A stretch of DNA of 64,000 bases from Sphingomonas changnyeongensis (lineage in GTDB: Bacteria > Pseudomonadota > Alphaproteobacteria > Sphingomonadales > Sphingomonadaceae). Where the stretch lies: the NCBI RefSeq assembly GCF_009913435.1, contig NZ_CP047895.1, positions 62,001 through 126,000 on the forward strand, given 5' to 3'. The position numbers were made by a program, and so were the translations under genes. Position 1 is the first letter of the stretch. The number at the start of each line of letters is the position of its first letter. Positions 1 to 9,411 of the stretch are shown in pieces. The notes beneath the pieces were generated by a model, which made no database searches, was not told the DNA's origin, and saw only the letters and a list, made by a program, of their open reading frames with translations.

Positions 1-717
1 CCAGCACACGCTGCGACAGGCCCGGCCCCGCCCCGACGCCCACCGGCACCCGCCCGACAAGGTTCGGCATCGCAAAGGTGGCCACGCCGTTGCCGCCGAA
101 ATAGGTGCCGATCAGCGCGAACAGGGCCGAGTTGGACGAGATCGCAAGCAGGCTGCCATCGCACGCCACCCAGCCTTTCGGGATGCGGCCAAAGGCAAAT
201 CCCCGCACCTCGGCGAGATAGGGGTGTCATCATAGGTCTGTTCGAGCGCGATGATGTAGTTGAGCACCAGATAGGGCATCATGTTTTCGTGCGGCACGCC
301 GCTTCCGGTCTGGCCGATACAGGCATCCGCCATCACGGCGTTGGCGGCGGCGGTCGAATAGGGCGCGCTTTCCTCGCTGGCGATTGCCGCCCAGACATTG
401 CCGGCCGGATTGCCGCCGGTCGCGGTTGCCGCCGCGGCGACCGCATGGCCGTGCTGCGGCAGCTGCGCGGCAAGCAATGCCACCTTTTCGCTGCCGGTCA
501 GCAGCCCGAGCGGATAGCTTGGCCCCTGGTGCACCGGCACGCGCCCGCGCAGATCGGGCAGCGCGAAGGTGGTGCTGCCATCGCCGCCATAAATGGTGCC
601 GATCGTCGCATAGAGCAGTTCATGGTCGCTGATGGGCAGCAACTGCCCGGCACAGAATGCCCAGCCCTGCGGCGCATAGGTGCCCGCCCAGAGCTTGATT
701 TCCCCGATCAAGGCCAT
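1..717 (-). CDS. Phage tail-collar domain protein with two tandem domains (partial, one apparent frameshift)
   Basis: The first domain starts at the ATG at 717 (MALIGEIKLWAGTYAPQGWA) after an AAGGGG ribosome site. It carries the hallmarks of microcystin-dependent (MdpB-like) tail-collar proteins: GWAFCAGQLLPI, TFALPDLRGRVPV and a C-terminal LNYIIALEQ. A second collar domain follows (GFAFGRIPKGWVACDGSLLA, TFAMPNLVGRVPV) and runs off the window edge. The two are out of frame by one base at the G run 221-224. Adding one base joins them as ...YDDTPYLAEVRGFAFG. Without it the first frame ends in unrelated sequence near 112. Domain identity is clear. Whether this is one fused protein or two genes is an inference. 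Biological role unknown; such genes occur in small clusters outside prophages. Confidence 0.72.
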
Positions 718-728
718 GCCCGCACCCC

Positions 729-764
729 TTTGCCCATGCTGGCTTGTTTGCCCATGCTGGCTTG
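729..764. repeat. Two perfect 18-base tandem copies upstream of the tail-collar gene
   Basis: The unit tttgcccatgctggcttg occurs twice, end to end (729-746 and 747-764). It lies just before the tail-collar start, in its presumed 5' leader, inside the 240-base gap that also holds the promoter region of the divergent aminopeptidase gene. Nothing else in the gap 718-957 could be assigned. Confidence 0.8.
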
Positions 765-957
765 CCGATACGCTGTCGCCAGCGTCCGGGCCGGGGCGCA
801 CCCTAACCCGGCGGACGGCGGAGCCCCAAAGCCATTCGCATCCGTCCCGGACCTTTCCCCGCGGCGCACCGGCGATCATCGGGTGCCACCCGCGGTTGCC
901 GCGCGCCCGGCGCATGGTGGCGGTTGCGCGCGCCGCGATCCGGCCTAGACAGGGGGA

Positions 958-2363
958 ATGACCGATTTCTCCGCCCTTCTGGTCCCGGATCGCGGCCAGC
1001 CCGCGCGCACGCTGCACATCGTTCATCCCGATGGCTGGGAAACATGGCTGGCCGCGCAGCCGCCGCGCATCCGCGCCATCGTCGCCGCGCACCGGCTGAC
1101 CGGGCGTCCCGGCAACCGCGCGGTGCTGCCCGGCGATGCGCCTGACGACTGGGCGATGCTCTTGGTGTGCAACGAGGCCAAAAGCTCGCCCTGGCGTTTC
1201 GCCTCGCTCGGCGAACAGCTGCCCGAGGGGCATTACCGGCTGGCCGATGGCGATCCGGACGCCGGGGCGCTGGGCTGGATGCTCGCCCAGCACCGGTTCG
1301 ACCGCTACAAGGCCCCGAACATCCGGTCGGGCCGCGCGTGCTGCTGACGCCCGATCCGGCGCGCATCGACGAACTGGTCGCGCTGGCCGAAAGCGTCGCC
1401 CTGACCCGCGATCTGGTCAACACGCCGGCCGAAGATATGGGACCGGCCGGGCTGCAGACGGCGGCCGAGGCGCTGGCCGGGGACTGCGGGGCGATGCTGC
1501 GCGTGACGGCGGGCGAGGCGCTGGCCGCCGAACATCCGCTGATCCACGCCGTCGGCCGCGCCGCAGCGCCGGGCCGCGAACCCCGGCTGATCGAGCTGGA
1601 ATGGGGCCAGGGCGACCATCCGCGCATCGCCATCATCGGCAAGGGCGTGTGTTTCGACACCGGCGGCCTTGACCTGAAGCCTGCCGGGGCGATGCGGCTG
1701 ATGAAGAAGGACATGGGCGGGGCCGCCCATGCGCTGGCGCTTGCCCGGCTGGTGATGCGGCGGCGGCTGCCGGTCAGGCTGCATCTGCTGATCCCGGCGG
1801 TTGAAAATGCCGTCGCGGGCAATGCGATGCGCCCCGGCGACGTGCTGCGCAGCCGCAAGGGGCTGACCGTCGAGGTCAGCAACACCGATGCGGAGGGACG
1901 GCTGATCCTGGCCGATGCGCTCGCCCGCGCCGCCGAAGGTGCGGGCGGAGAGCAGCTGCCCGAGCTGATGCTCGATTTCGCCACGCTGACCGGCGCGGCG
2001 CGCGTGGCGCTTGGCCCCGATCTGCCGGCGCTGTTCGCCAATGACGACCGGCTGGCCGGCGATCTGGCCGCCGCGGCGGGTGCGGTGCATGATCCGCTGT
2101 GGCGGCTGCCGCTCTGGGCCGGTTATGACGAGATGCTGCGGTCGGAGATTGCGGACCTCGACAATGCGCCCGAAGGCGGGATGGCCGGGGCGATCACCGC
2201 CGCCTTGTTCCTGCAGCGTTTCGTGCCGTCCGCCATCCCCTGGGCGCATCTCGACACCTTTGCCTGGGCATCCAAGCCCCGGCCGGGGCGGCCCAAGGGC
2301 GGCGAGGCGCTGGGGCTGCGCGCGGCCTGGGCGATGCTGCGCGCCCGTTATCCGTCCGCCTGA
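958..2363 (+). CDS. Leucyl aminopeptidase family protein, M17 (one apparent frameshift)
   Basis: This is a cytosolic two-metal aminopeptidase that removes N-terminal residues from peptides. The start at 958 follows an AGGGGGA ribosome site. The catalytic region is intact: KGVCFDTGGLDLKP (about residue 227), KKDMGGAAHA and NTDAEGRLILADALARA (about 308), the M17 signature with metal ligands. The N-terminal 119 codons are in a different frame from the rest. The break falls at the C run 1313-1316, and one extra C gives YKAPEHPVGPRVLL and a 468-residue protein of normal length. A sequencing error is therefore likely. It is followed by a MarR-type regulator. Confidence 0.88.
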
Positions 2364-2509
2364 CCGCCTGACGCCACATCGGCGCACCGGCACGCAGCCG
2401 ATGGCCGAAAAAGCGCGCGGTCGAGGCAACCGTTGGGCGTGCCGCGCGTTTCAGGCTCCACATGCCTCTCCGTCCCGTGTCCGGCCGGAGGGCGGCAGGA
2501 GAGTGATGC

Positions 2510-2893
2510 GTGAGGGAAACCGGTCTCAACCCGTGGCTGCAGACGTTGCTCGGCTATGTCCGCTCCGGCGAGCCCGACCTGACCAACCGGCAGATGGCGC
2601 TGCTGCTGCTCGTCTGCCTGCAGCCCGGCCCGCATACGGTGCGCGGCCTTGCCGCCGCGCTCAACGTCTCGAAACCCGTGATCACCCGCGCCTTGAACCG
2701 GCTCGGCGCGCTCGGCTATCTGCGGCGCGAGCGCGACGATGCGGACCGCCGCAACATCTTCGTCGCGCCGACACGGGAAGGGACACGGTTTCTTGAGCAT
2801 TTCGGCAAGTTCATCACCGCAGGCACCGCAGGCCGCGTCACCGATGCGCAGCCCGATGAACCGCGCCGGGCACGGGAACCGGCGCACGCCTGA
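2510..2893 (+). CDS. MarR-family winged-helix transcriptional regulator
   Basis: A 127-residue protein whose residues 20-95 have the MarR winged-helix layout: a recognition-helix segment NVSKPVITRALNRLGALGYL followed by the wing RRERDDADRRNIFVAPTREG. The GTG start at 2510 has GGAGAG upstream. An ATG six bases earlier (2504) is out of frame. The C-terminal 30 residues are Arg/Ala-rich and not conserved in appearance. It sits between the M17 aminopeptidase and argC on the same strand. The ligand and targets are unknown. Confidence 0.8.
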   Translation: MRETGLNPWLQTLLGYVRSGEPDLTNRQMALLLLVCLQPGPHTVRGLAAALNVSKPVITRALNRLGALGYLRRERDDADRRNIFVAPTREGTRFLEHFGKFITAGTAGRVTDAQPDEPRRAREPAHA

Positions 2894-2935
2894 CCGGGCC
2901 ACGTCTGACTGTGCTGCGACGGGAGCGGCAGGCGC

Positions 2936-3867
2936 ATGACCGCGCGGCTGTTCATCGACGGCGGGGCCGGCACCACCGGGCTTGAGATTGCGGACCGGCT
3001 GGACGGCCGCAGCGATATCGAGATCATCCGCCTCGCCCCGACCGGCGCCGCGACCCGGCGGCGCGGCGCGCGGCACTGAACGAGGCCGATGCGGTCATCC
3101 TGTGCCTGCCCGATGATGCCGCGCGCGAGGCGGTGGCGCTGATCGACAATCCGGCGACGCGGATCATCGATGCCTCGACCGCGCACCGCGTCGCGCCGGG
3201 CTGGGACTATGGCTTTCCCGAGCTGGTCGGGCGCGACGCGCTCGCCGCCAGCCGCCGCATCTCCAACCCCGGCTGCTACCCGACCGGCTTTCTCGCGCTG
3301 GTCGCGCCGCTGGTGCGCGCCGGGCTGATCGCCGCCGACCGGCCGCTCAGCGTCCATGCCACATCGGGCTATTCGGGCGGCGGCAAGGCGATGATCGCCG
3401 CGTTCGAGGACCGCGATGCCCCCGGCGCGACCGACACCGGCTTTCGCATCTATGGCCTGGGGCTGGCGCACAAGCATGTCGCGGAGATGCAGGCCCATGC
3501 CGGGCTTGCCCATCCGCCGCTGTTCACCCCGGCGGTCGCGCGCAGCTATCGCGGGATGATCGTCGAGGTGCCGCTGGCCGCCGCCCCGCCGCGCGCCGAG
3601 CTGCACGCGGCGCTGGCCGCCGCCTATGCCGGCAGCCCGCTGGTGCGCGTCGCCGGGCTGGACGAGGCCGATGCGACCGAGGTGCTGACGCTCGAACATG
3701 TCGCGGGCACCGACCGGATCGACCTGTTCGTGTTCGGCAATGATGCGCGGCGGCAGGTGCGGCTGGTTGCGGCGCTCGACAATCTGGGCAAGGGCGCGGC
3801 GGGGGCCGCGGTCCAGAACATGAACCTCGCGCTCGGCCTTGGCGAATATCAGGGTCTGAGGGTGTAA
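2936..3867 (+). CDS. argC: N-acetyl-gamma-glutamyl-phosphate reductase, type 2 (one apparent frameshift)
   Basis: ArgC reduces N-acetylglutamyl phosphate with NADPH in arginine synthesis. The N-terminus MTARLFIDGGAGTTGLEIA is the nucleotide-binding start of the short type 2 family. The catalytic Cys lies in NPGCYPTGF (about residue 113), and SGYSGGGK and the C-terminal NMNLALGL follow. The frame breaks at the C run 3036-3039. One extra C reads RLAPDRRRDPAARRAALNEA and restores 310 residues, the usual length. Uncorrected, translation stops at 3077-3079. argC is normally needed for arginine prototrophy, so a base-calling error is the likeliest explanation. Confidence 0.88.
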
Positions 3868-3906
3868 CACCACTGCCCGATGAGCTTCACGCATCGGGCA
3901 GTGGTG
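3868..3906. terminator. Bidirectional hairpin terminator between argC and mltG
   Basis: A perfect 15-base-pair stem, caccactgcccgatg paired with catcgggcagtggtg, with a 9-base loop. It starts directly after the argC stop codon and sits between two convergent genes. There is no clear T tract on either side. Confidence 0.75.
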
Positions 3907-3951
3907 AAGCCCGTGCCGCGCTTGAGCGTCTCAGCGCGCTGGCATCAGGCC

Positions 3952-4911
3952 TCACATCTCGCCGCGCGCGCGGCGGATCGCATACCAGCGGCGGACATTG
4001 GCATTGTGCTCGGCAAGCGTGGCGGCAAACACATGCCCGCCGCGCCCGTCGGCGACGAAATAGAGCGCATCGGTGGGCGCGGGATCGAGCACGGCGGCAA
4101 TCGATTCGCGCCCCGGATTGGCGATCGGCCCGACCGGCAGGCCCGGCGAGGCGTAAGTGTTGTAGCCGTTCTTCGCCCTGAGCTCCGACCGCAGGATCCG
4201 CCGCCCGAGCGGACGCCCGCGCGTGACCGGATAGATGACCGTCGGGTCGGCCTGAAGCGGCATCCCGACCTTCAGCCGGTTGGCATAGACCCCCGCAACC
4301 ATCGTGCGTTCGTCTGCAACGCCGGTTTCCTTTTCGACGATGGAGGCGAGGATGACCGCCTCCTCCGGGCTGGCGACCGGGGCGCGCGGGCTGCGCGCCG
4401 CCCAGAGCCGGGCGAGCGTGGCGTCCATCGCCTTCTGCATGCGCGCGATTACGGCGGTGCGCGCCTCGCCGCGCCGATAGGCATAGCTGTCGGGCAGCAC
4501 CGAGCCTTCGGGCGGCACCGGTGCGGGCCCGGTGAGTTCGGGGATCGCGGCCAGCCGCTCGGCAACCAGCACCGAGGGCATGCCTTCGGGGATCGTCACC
4601 ATCAGCCGGGTGACGCGGCCGGAGCGGAGCAGATTCAGCAGGCTGCGCGCGCTCGTCCGCGCCGGGACCCGGTATTCGCCGGCCTGGATCGCGCCGGTGC
4701 CGCCGAACAGCCGGGCAAGCAGCAGGAAGCGCCGCGCCGAGCCGATCGCCCCGGCCCGTTCGAGCGCCGTCGCCGCCCCGGTCAGGGTCGAGCCGGGGGC
4801 AATGGTGACCGCAACCGGCCGGGCGGCGGGGCCGGGCCCGGCCCAGGCGAGCCAGACCGCGCCTCCCGCGATGAACGCGGCGGCCACCAGGACGAGCAGC
4901 AGCCGCTTCAT
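3952..4911 (-). CDS. mltG: Endolytic murein transglycosylase MltG (YceG-like)
   Basis: MltG cleaves nascent glycan strands in the periplasm and helps set their length. The 319 residues start with a membrane anchor (LLLVLVAAAFIAGGAVWLAW). A LysM-like region and the YceG catalytic domain follow. The catalytic Glu is in ASIVEKETG (about residue 190), and YANRLKVGMPLQADPTVIY and YNTYASPGLPVGPIANPG are family signatures. It is the last gene of acpP-fabF-mltG, seven bases after fabF, an order common in alphaproteobacteria. Confidence 0.95.
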   Translation of the reverse strand: MKRLLLVLVAAAFIAGGAVWLAWAGPGPAARPVAVTIAPGSTLTGAATALERAGAIGSARRFLLLARLFGGTGAIQAGEYRVPARTSARSLLNLLRSGRVTRLMVTIPEGMPSVLVAERLAAIPELTGPAPVPPEGSVLPDSYAYRRGEARTAVIARMQKAMDATLARLWAARSPRAPVASPEEAVILASIVEKETGVADERTMVAGVYANRLKVGMPLQADPTVIYPVTRGRPLGRRILRSELRAKNGYNTYASPGLPVGPIANPGRESIAAVLDPAPTDALYFVADGRGGHVFAATLAEHNANVRRWYAIRRARGEM

Positions 4912-4918
4912 CGCCGCC

Positions 4919-6178
4919 TCAGACCGCCTTCAGCACCAGGCTGGCATTGGTGCCGCCAAAGCCGAAGCTGTTGTTGAGCACCGCGCGCACCCGCCGTTCC
5001 TTGGCCTTGTGCGGCACCAGATCGACGCCCGCGCAGCTGTCGCTCGGATTGTCGAGGTTGAGCGTCGGCGGCACGATCTGGTCGCGCAGCGCGAGGATGC
5101 AGAAAATCGCCTCCACCGCGCCGGCGCCGCCGAGCAGATGGCCGATCGCCGATTTGGTCGAGCTCATCGACAAGGTTTCGGTCGCGCTGCCGAACAGGCG
5201 GCGCACCGCCCCCAGCTCCAGCTCGTCACCCAGCGGCGTCGAGGTGCCGTGCGCGTTGACATAATCGATGTCCGCAAGCGCCAGCCCCGATTTGGCGATC
5301 GCCATTTCCATCGAGCGGAACGCCCCCGACCCTTCGGGATGCGGCGCGGTGACGTGATAGGCATCGCCCGACAGGCCATAGCCGACCAGCTCGGCATAGA
5401 TCTTCGCGCCGCGCGCCTTGGCCCGCTCATATTCCTCGAGCACGACGACGCCCGCGCCTTCGCCCATGACGAAGCCGTCACGGTCGCGGTCATAAGGGCG
5501 CGACGCGCGCTCCGGCGTGTCGTTGAACGCGGTCGACAGCGCCCGCGCCTGCGCGAACCCGGCAATGCCGATCGGGCAGATCGCGCCTTCCGCGCCGCCC
5601 GCCAGCATGACATCGGCGTCGCCAAGCGCGATCATCCGCGCCGCATCGCCAATCGCATGGGCGCCGGTCGAACAAGCGGTGACGACCGCATGGTTCGGCC
5701 CCATCAGCCCGTATTTGATCGAGACCTGGCCCGAAATCAGGTTGATCAGACGGCCATGGACGAAGTGCGGCGACACACGGCGCGGCCCCTTGTGCTCGAG
5801 CACCAGCGATTCGCTCTCGATCCCCGGCAGGCCGCCAATGCCCGACCCGATCGAGCAGCCGGCGCGCAGCCGTTCGGCCTCGCTCATGTCGGTCAGGCCG
5901 GCATCCTCGAGCGCCTGGCCGGCGGCGTCGATGCCATAGATGATGAACGGATCGACCTGGCGCTGCACCTTGTGATCGACGCGGCGATTGGGATCAAAGC
6001 CATAAGGATGGTCGGCCGGCTTCACTTCGCAGGCGATGCGGCAGACATAGTCGCTGGCATCGAAACGGGTGATCGTCCCCGCGCCGGACTTGCCGGCGAT
6101 GATGTTGCCCCAGGCCGTCTCGACATCGCTGCCGAGCGGCGTGACGAGACCCAGTCCGGTGACGACGACACGACGCAT
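4919..6178 (-). CDS. fabF: Beta-ketoacyl-ACP synthase II
   Basis: FabF condenses malonyl-ACP with acyl-ACP in fatty acid elongation. The start MRRVVVTGLGLVTPLG at 6178 has GGAGAA upstream and gives 419 residues, the family norm. An upstream in-frame extension to 6217 has no support. The Cys-His-His triad is visible: Cys in TACSTGAHAIGD (about 168), His in NAHGTSTPLGD (about 311) and His in SAIGHLLGGAGAVEA (about 344). It follows acpP and precedes mltG, so it is probably co-transcribed with its carrier protein. Confidence 0.97.
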   Translation of the reverse strand: MRRVVVTGLGLVTPLGSDVETAWGNIIAGKSGAGTITRFDASDYVCRIACEVKPADHPYGFDPNRRVDHKVQRQVDPFIIYGIDAAGQALEDAGLTDMSEAERLRAGCSIGSGIGGLPGIESESLVLEHKGPRRVSPHFVHGRLINLISGQVSIKYGLMGPNHAVVTACSTGAHAIGDAARMIALGDADVMLAGGAEGAICPIGIAGFAQARALSTAFNDTPERASRPYDRDRDGFVMGEGAGVVVLEEYERAKARGAKIYAELVGYGLSGDAYHVTAPHPEGSGAFRSMEMAIAKSGLALADIDYVNAHGTSTPLGDELELGAVRRLFGSATETLSMSSTKSAIGHLLGGAGAVEAIFCILALRDQIVPPTLNLDNPSDSCAGVDLVPHKAKERRVRAVLNNSFGFGGTNASLVLKAV

Positions 6179-6285
6179 GTTCTTCTCCGTTGACGCGAAA
6201 CGGCTCCCCGGCCCCAAATGGGCCGGAGAGCCGCTTCGTTTTTCAGCTCAAGCCGGCCGGCGGAGCAAGCGCCCCGCCCGTCCGA

Positions 6286-6522
6286 TCAGCCCTTGTTGCT
6301 GTCGATATAGGCGATCGCGTCCTTGACGGTCGTGATCTTCTCGGCCGCATCGTCGGGGATTTCGACGCCGAATTCTTCTTCGAACGCCATCACCAGTTCG
6401 ACGATGTCGAGGCTGTCCGCACCGAGATCGTCGATGAAGCTGGCGTCCTCGGTCACCTTGTCCGCTTCGACGCCGAGATGCTCGACGACGATTTTCTTCA
6501 CGCGATCCGCAGTCTCGCTCAT
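6286..6522 (-). CDS. acpP: Acyl carrier protein
   Basis: A 78-residue acidic protein with the canonical [20 protein letters not shown] helix. The Ser of DSL (residue 37) is the attachment site for 4'-phosphopantetheine. The start at 6522 has AAGGAT upstream. It carries acyl chains for fatty acid synthesis, and its neighbour fabF uses it directly. It probably has its own strong promoter in the 210-base gap shared with the divergent fthC, but no -35/-10 pair was convincing. Confidence 0.97.
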   Translation of the reverse strand: MSETADRVKKIVVEHLGVEADKVTEDASFIDDLGADSLDIVELVMAFEEEFGVEIPDDAAEKITTVKDAIAYIDSNKG

Positions 6523-6627
6523 GAGAGATCCTTTTCGAGAGGTAAATTTGACACTGCGCTTAATCGCGCCACGAAAAGCTGGCAAGCCCCGCGCGGCAAT
6601 GGCACCCGGCCCCAGGGAAAAATCCGC

Positions 6628-6661
6628 CATGCCTGAGGGTTGAACATGCCTGAGGGTGGAA
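6628..6661. repeat. Imperfect 17-base tandem duplication between acpP and fthC
   Basis: catgcctgagggttgaa (6628-6644) is followed directly by catgcctgagggtggaa (6645-6661), with one mismatch. It lies in the intergenic region between divergent acpP and fthC. Confidence 0.7.
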
Positions 6662-6732
6662 CCTCGGCGGCACCGGGTTCGGGCGGCGGCCGGTGCGGAT
6701 AGGACAATGCGGCACGGAAAGGGCGGCGGGCG

Positions 6733-7311
6733 ATGACCGGCGAAGCGAATGACGACGGAAAACAGGCGATGCGCGCCCGCATCCGCGCGGCGCGGCGTGA
6801 TTTCGTCGCGGCGCTCGATCCCGCCGGCCGGGCGCTCGCGCTGCGCATGCCCCCGTCGCCGCTGCAGGCGCTGCTCGCCCATGCGACGGTCGTCGCCGGC
6901 TATCTGGCGATCGGCAGCGAAGCCTCGCCCGCCGGGCTGCTCGACTGGGCGGCGGCACGCGGCGCGCGCATCGCCCTGCCCTTCGTGTCGCGGCCGGCGG
7001 TGCCGATGCGCTTTCTGGCCTGGGCGGCGGGTGATTCGCTCCGCCCCGGCCCGCTTGGCCTGATGCAGCCCGATCCGGACACGGCGGAGGAGCTTGCCCC
7101 CGATCTGATTCTCGCCCCGCTGATCGCGTTCGACCGGGGCCTGAGGCGGCTGGGCCAGGGCGCCGGATTTTACGACCGGGCCTTTGCACGCTATCCCGAC
7201 GCGCAGCGCATCGGCGTCGCGTGGAGCGTGCAGGAAGTGCCGCTGGTGCCCGACGACCCATGGGACGTGCCGCTCCATGCGGTCGTCACCGAAAAGGAAT
7301 GGATCACATGA
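6733..7311 (+). CDS. fthC: 5-formyltetrahydrofolate cyclo-ligase
   Basis: Converts 5-formyl-THF to 5,10-methenyl-THF with ATP, recycling the folate that inhibits one-carbon enzymes. The 192 residues show the family's N-terminal Arg-rich ATP-binding helix ([12 protein letters not shown]), [10 protein letters not shown] and the C-terminal signature [12 protein letters not shown] (about residue 142). It is translationally coupled to the next gene by an ATGA overlap. In many proteobacteria this gene lies beside the 6S RNA gene; I could not recognise a 6S RNA in the 210 bases upstream. Confidence 0.92.
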   Translation: MTGEANDDGKQAMRARIRAARRDFVAALDPAGRALALRMPPSPLQALLAHATVVAGYLAIGSEASPAGLLDWAAARGARIALPFVSRPAVPMRFLAWAAGDSLRPGPLGLMQPDPDTAEELAPDLILAPLIAFDRGLRRLGQGAGFYDRAFARYPDAQRIGVAWSVQEVPLVPDDPWDVPLHAVVTEKEWIT

Positions 7312-7517
7312 TCGACCCCAGCATCCGCAATGTCGTCGGCATGTTTGCGCTGCTCGCGCTGATCGCGATCTGGGCGGTGATCGTCGCCAGCTTCTCGCCG
7401 CTGATCGGCGGGCTGCCGATCCTGGTGCAGGCCCCGATCTATATCCTGGCCGGCATCATCTGGGTGCTGCCGGCGCGCCCGCTGATGCGCTGGGTGGTGA
7501 CCGGCCGCTGGCGCTGA
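7308..7517 (+). CDS. DUF2842 small membrane protein
   Basis: A 69-residue protein with two transmembrane helices (about 10-30 and 38-55), ending [15 protein letters not shown]. Hydrophobic pattern and length match DUF2842, a family of alphaproteobacteria with no known function. Its ATG overlaps the fthC stop, so the two are co-translated. Confidence 0.82.
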   Translation: MIDPSIRNVVGMFALLALIAIWAVIVASFSPLIGGLPILVQAPIYILAGIIWVLPARPLMRWVVTGRWR

Positions 7518-7557
7518 TCCGCACCGCCGCCCCTGTTTCACCGGACCGGAAAAAACG

Positions 7558-7595
7558 AAAGGCCCGCAAGCACTTGGATGTGCCTGCGGGCCTTT
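7558..7595. terminator. Terminator after DUF2842 and facing the tRNA-Asp gene
   Basis: The stem aaaggcccgca pairs with tgcgggccttt, extended by an inner agcac/gtgc pairing. Flanking A and T runs suit termination from either side, serving both the plus-strand fthC operon and the minus-strand tRNA. Confidence 0.8.
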
Positions 7596-7609
7596 TCGGT
7601 GCAACCGAA

Positions 7610-7686
7610 TGGCGCGAGTGACGGGGCTCGAACCCGCGACCTCCGGCGTGACAGGCCGGCGCTCTAACCGACTGAGCTACACCCGC
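7610..7686 (-). tRNA. tRNA-Asp (GTC)
   Basis: A complete 77-base cloverleaf. The acceptor stem GCGGGTG pairs with CACTCGC. The D-arm is AGCTCAGTCGGTTAGAGC, the anticodon stem CCGGC/GCCGG with loop CTGTCAC gives anticodon GTC, and the T-arm contains GGTTCGAGCCC. The 3' CCA is encoded. Confidence 0.97.
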
Positions 7687-7865
7687 GCTTCGGCTGAGGC
7701 GCGCCGGTTAGGTGAGCCGCACAGCCCTGTCAAGCAGATCATTGCCGATCGTGCGAAATCATCTGCCCGGATGGCGATTTTCCGTCCGCCCACCCGCTTT
7801 TGCTGCCGCATCCCCGCCGCTATGCCGAGGCGACGGACATAGAAGCCGGTGGCGAAAGGATGACG

Positions 7866-9329
7866 ATGGCAGAGCTGATCCTGGTGCTCGACGAAGGCAC
7901 GACCTCGACCCGGGCGATGTTGTTTTCAGCCGATGGCGAGTGCCGGGGGATGAGCCAGCGCGAGCTGACCCAATCCTATCCGGCACCCGGGCTGGTCGAG
8001 CATGATGCCTCCGAAATCTGGGAAAAATCCCTCGCCTGCGCCGCCGAGATGGTCGAACGCGCCGGCGGCGCGGCGCGAATCGCCGCGATCGGCATCACCA
8101 ACCAGCGCGAGACCATCGTGTTCTGGGACCGGCAGACCGGCCAGCCGCTCGCCCCCGCGATCGTCTGGCAGGACCGGCGGACCGCAGCTTTGTGCGCCGA
8201 TCTGCGCGAGCAGGGCCATGAGGCGGCCGTCCAGGCCAAGACCGGGCTGCTGCTCGATCCCTATTTTTCCGGCTCCAAGATCGGCTGGGCGATGCGCAAC
8301 TGGCCGCAGCTGGCCGAGGCGGGCGACCGGCTGGCGGTCGGCACGATCGAATCATGGCTGGTGTGGAAACTGACCGGCGGCCTGCACATCAGCGATGCCA
8401 GCAACGCGTCGCGCACCGCGCTGATGGCGATCGGCAGCGGCGGCTGGGACGACGGGCTGCTGGCGCTGTTCGGCGCGCCGCGCGCCGCCCTGCCCGAAAT
8501 CACCGACAGCGCGGGCCGATTCGGGGAGACGCGGCTGTTCGGCGATCCGATTCCGATCTGCGGCCTGGCCGGCGACCAGCAGGCCGCGGCGATCGGCCAG
8601 GCCTGTTTCGCGCCGGGGGACACCAAGGCGACCTATGGCACCGGCGCGTTCGTGCTGACCGCAACCGGCACGACCCTGCCGACCTCGCGCAACCGGCTGC
8701 TCGCCACCATCGCCTGGCAGATTGGCGGCCAGCGCGCCTATGCGCTCGAAGGATCGGTGTTCGTCGCCGGCAGCCTGATCAAATGGCTGCGCGACGATGT
8801 CGGCCTGATCGGCGCAGCCGCCGAAACCGCGGCGCTGGCCGCGAGCGTTCCCGACAATGGCGGCGTCTATCTGGTGCCGGCGCTGTCGGGGCTGGGCGCG
8901 CCCTGGTGGCGGCCGGAGGCGCGCGCGGCGATCACCGGGCTGAGCTTTGCCGCCGGCCGCGCCCATATCGTGCGCGCCGCGCTCGAGGCGCAGGCGCACC
9001 AGACCCATGATCTGAAGACCGCCTTTGCCGCCGACGGGTTCGACTGGACCTGCCTCAGGATCGATGGCGGCATGGCCGCCAATGACTGGATGGCGCAGGA
9101 CATGGCCGATCTGCTGGACCTGGAGGTCGAACGGCCCGACAGCGTCGAGACGACGGCGCTGGGCGCGGCGATGCTCGCCGGGCTGGGCGCGGGCCTGTTC
9201 GATTCGCTTGGCGCAGCGGCGGCAATGCGCGGCGGCGCGCGCCGCTTCCGCCCGGCGGCAACCGCCGACCAGCGCCGCGCCCGGCTCGATGGCTGGGCAC
9301 GCGCGGTGCGCGGGGTGCTGATCGACTGA
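7866..9329 (+). CDS. glpK: Glycerol kinase
   Basis: Phosphorylates glycerol to glycerol 3-phosphate with ATP, in the cytosol. FGGY kinase fold: N-terminal phosphate-binding LDEGTTSTRAMLF, glycerol-site ITNQRETIVFWDR and WQDRRT, GLAGDQQAAAIGQACF, YGTGAFVL, and the C-terminal ATPase motif LRIDGGMAANDWMAQDMAD. The ATG at 7866 (MAELILVLDEG) has AAAGGA at good distance and gives 487 residues. An ATG two codons upstream (7860) is possible. No glpF or glpD is adjacent, so it appears to be transcribed alone. Confidence 0.96.
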   Translation: MAELILVLDEGTTSTRAMLFSADGECRGMSQRELTQSYPAPGLVEHDASEIWEKSLACAAEMVERAGGAARIAAIGITNQRETIVFWDRQTGQPLAPAIVWQDRRTAALCADLREQGHEAAVQAKTGLLLDPYFSGSKIGWAMRNWPQLAEAGDRLAVGTIESWLVWKLTGGLHISDASNASRTALMAIGSGGWDDGLLALFGAPRAALPEITDSAGRFGETRLFGDPIPICGLAGDQQAAAIGQACFAPGDTKATYGTGAFVLTATGTTLPTSRNRLLATIAWQIGGQRAYALEGSVFVAGSLIKWLRDDVGLIGAAAETAALAASVPDNGGVYLVPALSGLGAPWWRPEARAAITGLSFAAGRAHIVRAALEAQAHQTHDLKTAFAADGFDWTCLRIDGGMAANDWMAQDMADLLDLEVERPDSVETTALGAAMLAGLGAGLFDSLGAAAAMRGGARRFRPAATADQRRARLDGWARAVRGVLID

Positions 9330-9411
9330 GCGGGGGTGTGTTTTCGCGCCTTGCACCGGATTGGCCGAACCGGCTTTAAGGGCCAAGAGCGTCAAACCGG
9401 GGGAGACGGCG

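Noticed and set aside
221..235. A separate second tail-collar gene starting at the ATGATG near 230-235 with an extra base in the run
   Set aside because: That reading needs an inserted base, whereas all other breaks are losses. A single loss gives one continuous two-domain protein. It remains possible.
803..2041. Long minus-strand frames opposite the aminopeptidase gene
   Set aside because: Ser/Arg-rich translations with no motif. The plus strand carries a clear M17 peptidase.
3880..4977. Plus-strand frame opposite mltG
   Set aside because: Arg/Gly-rich translation without motifs. The minus strand has MltG with its catalytic Glu.
6523..6732. 6S RNA gene upstream of fthC
   Set aside because: Synteny would suggest it, but no long closed-bubble hairpin could be recognised, and the gap also has to hold the acpP leader.
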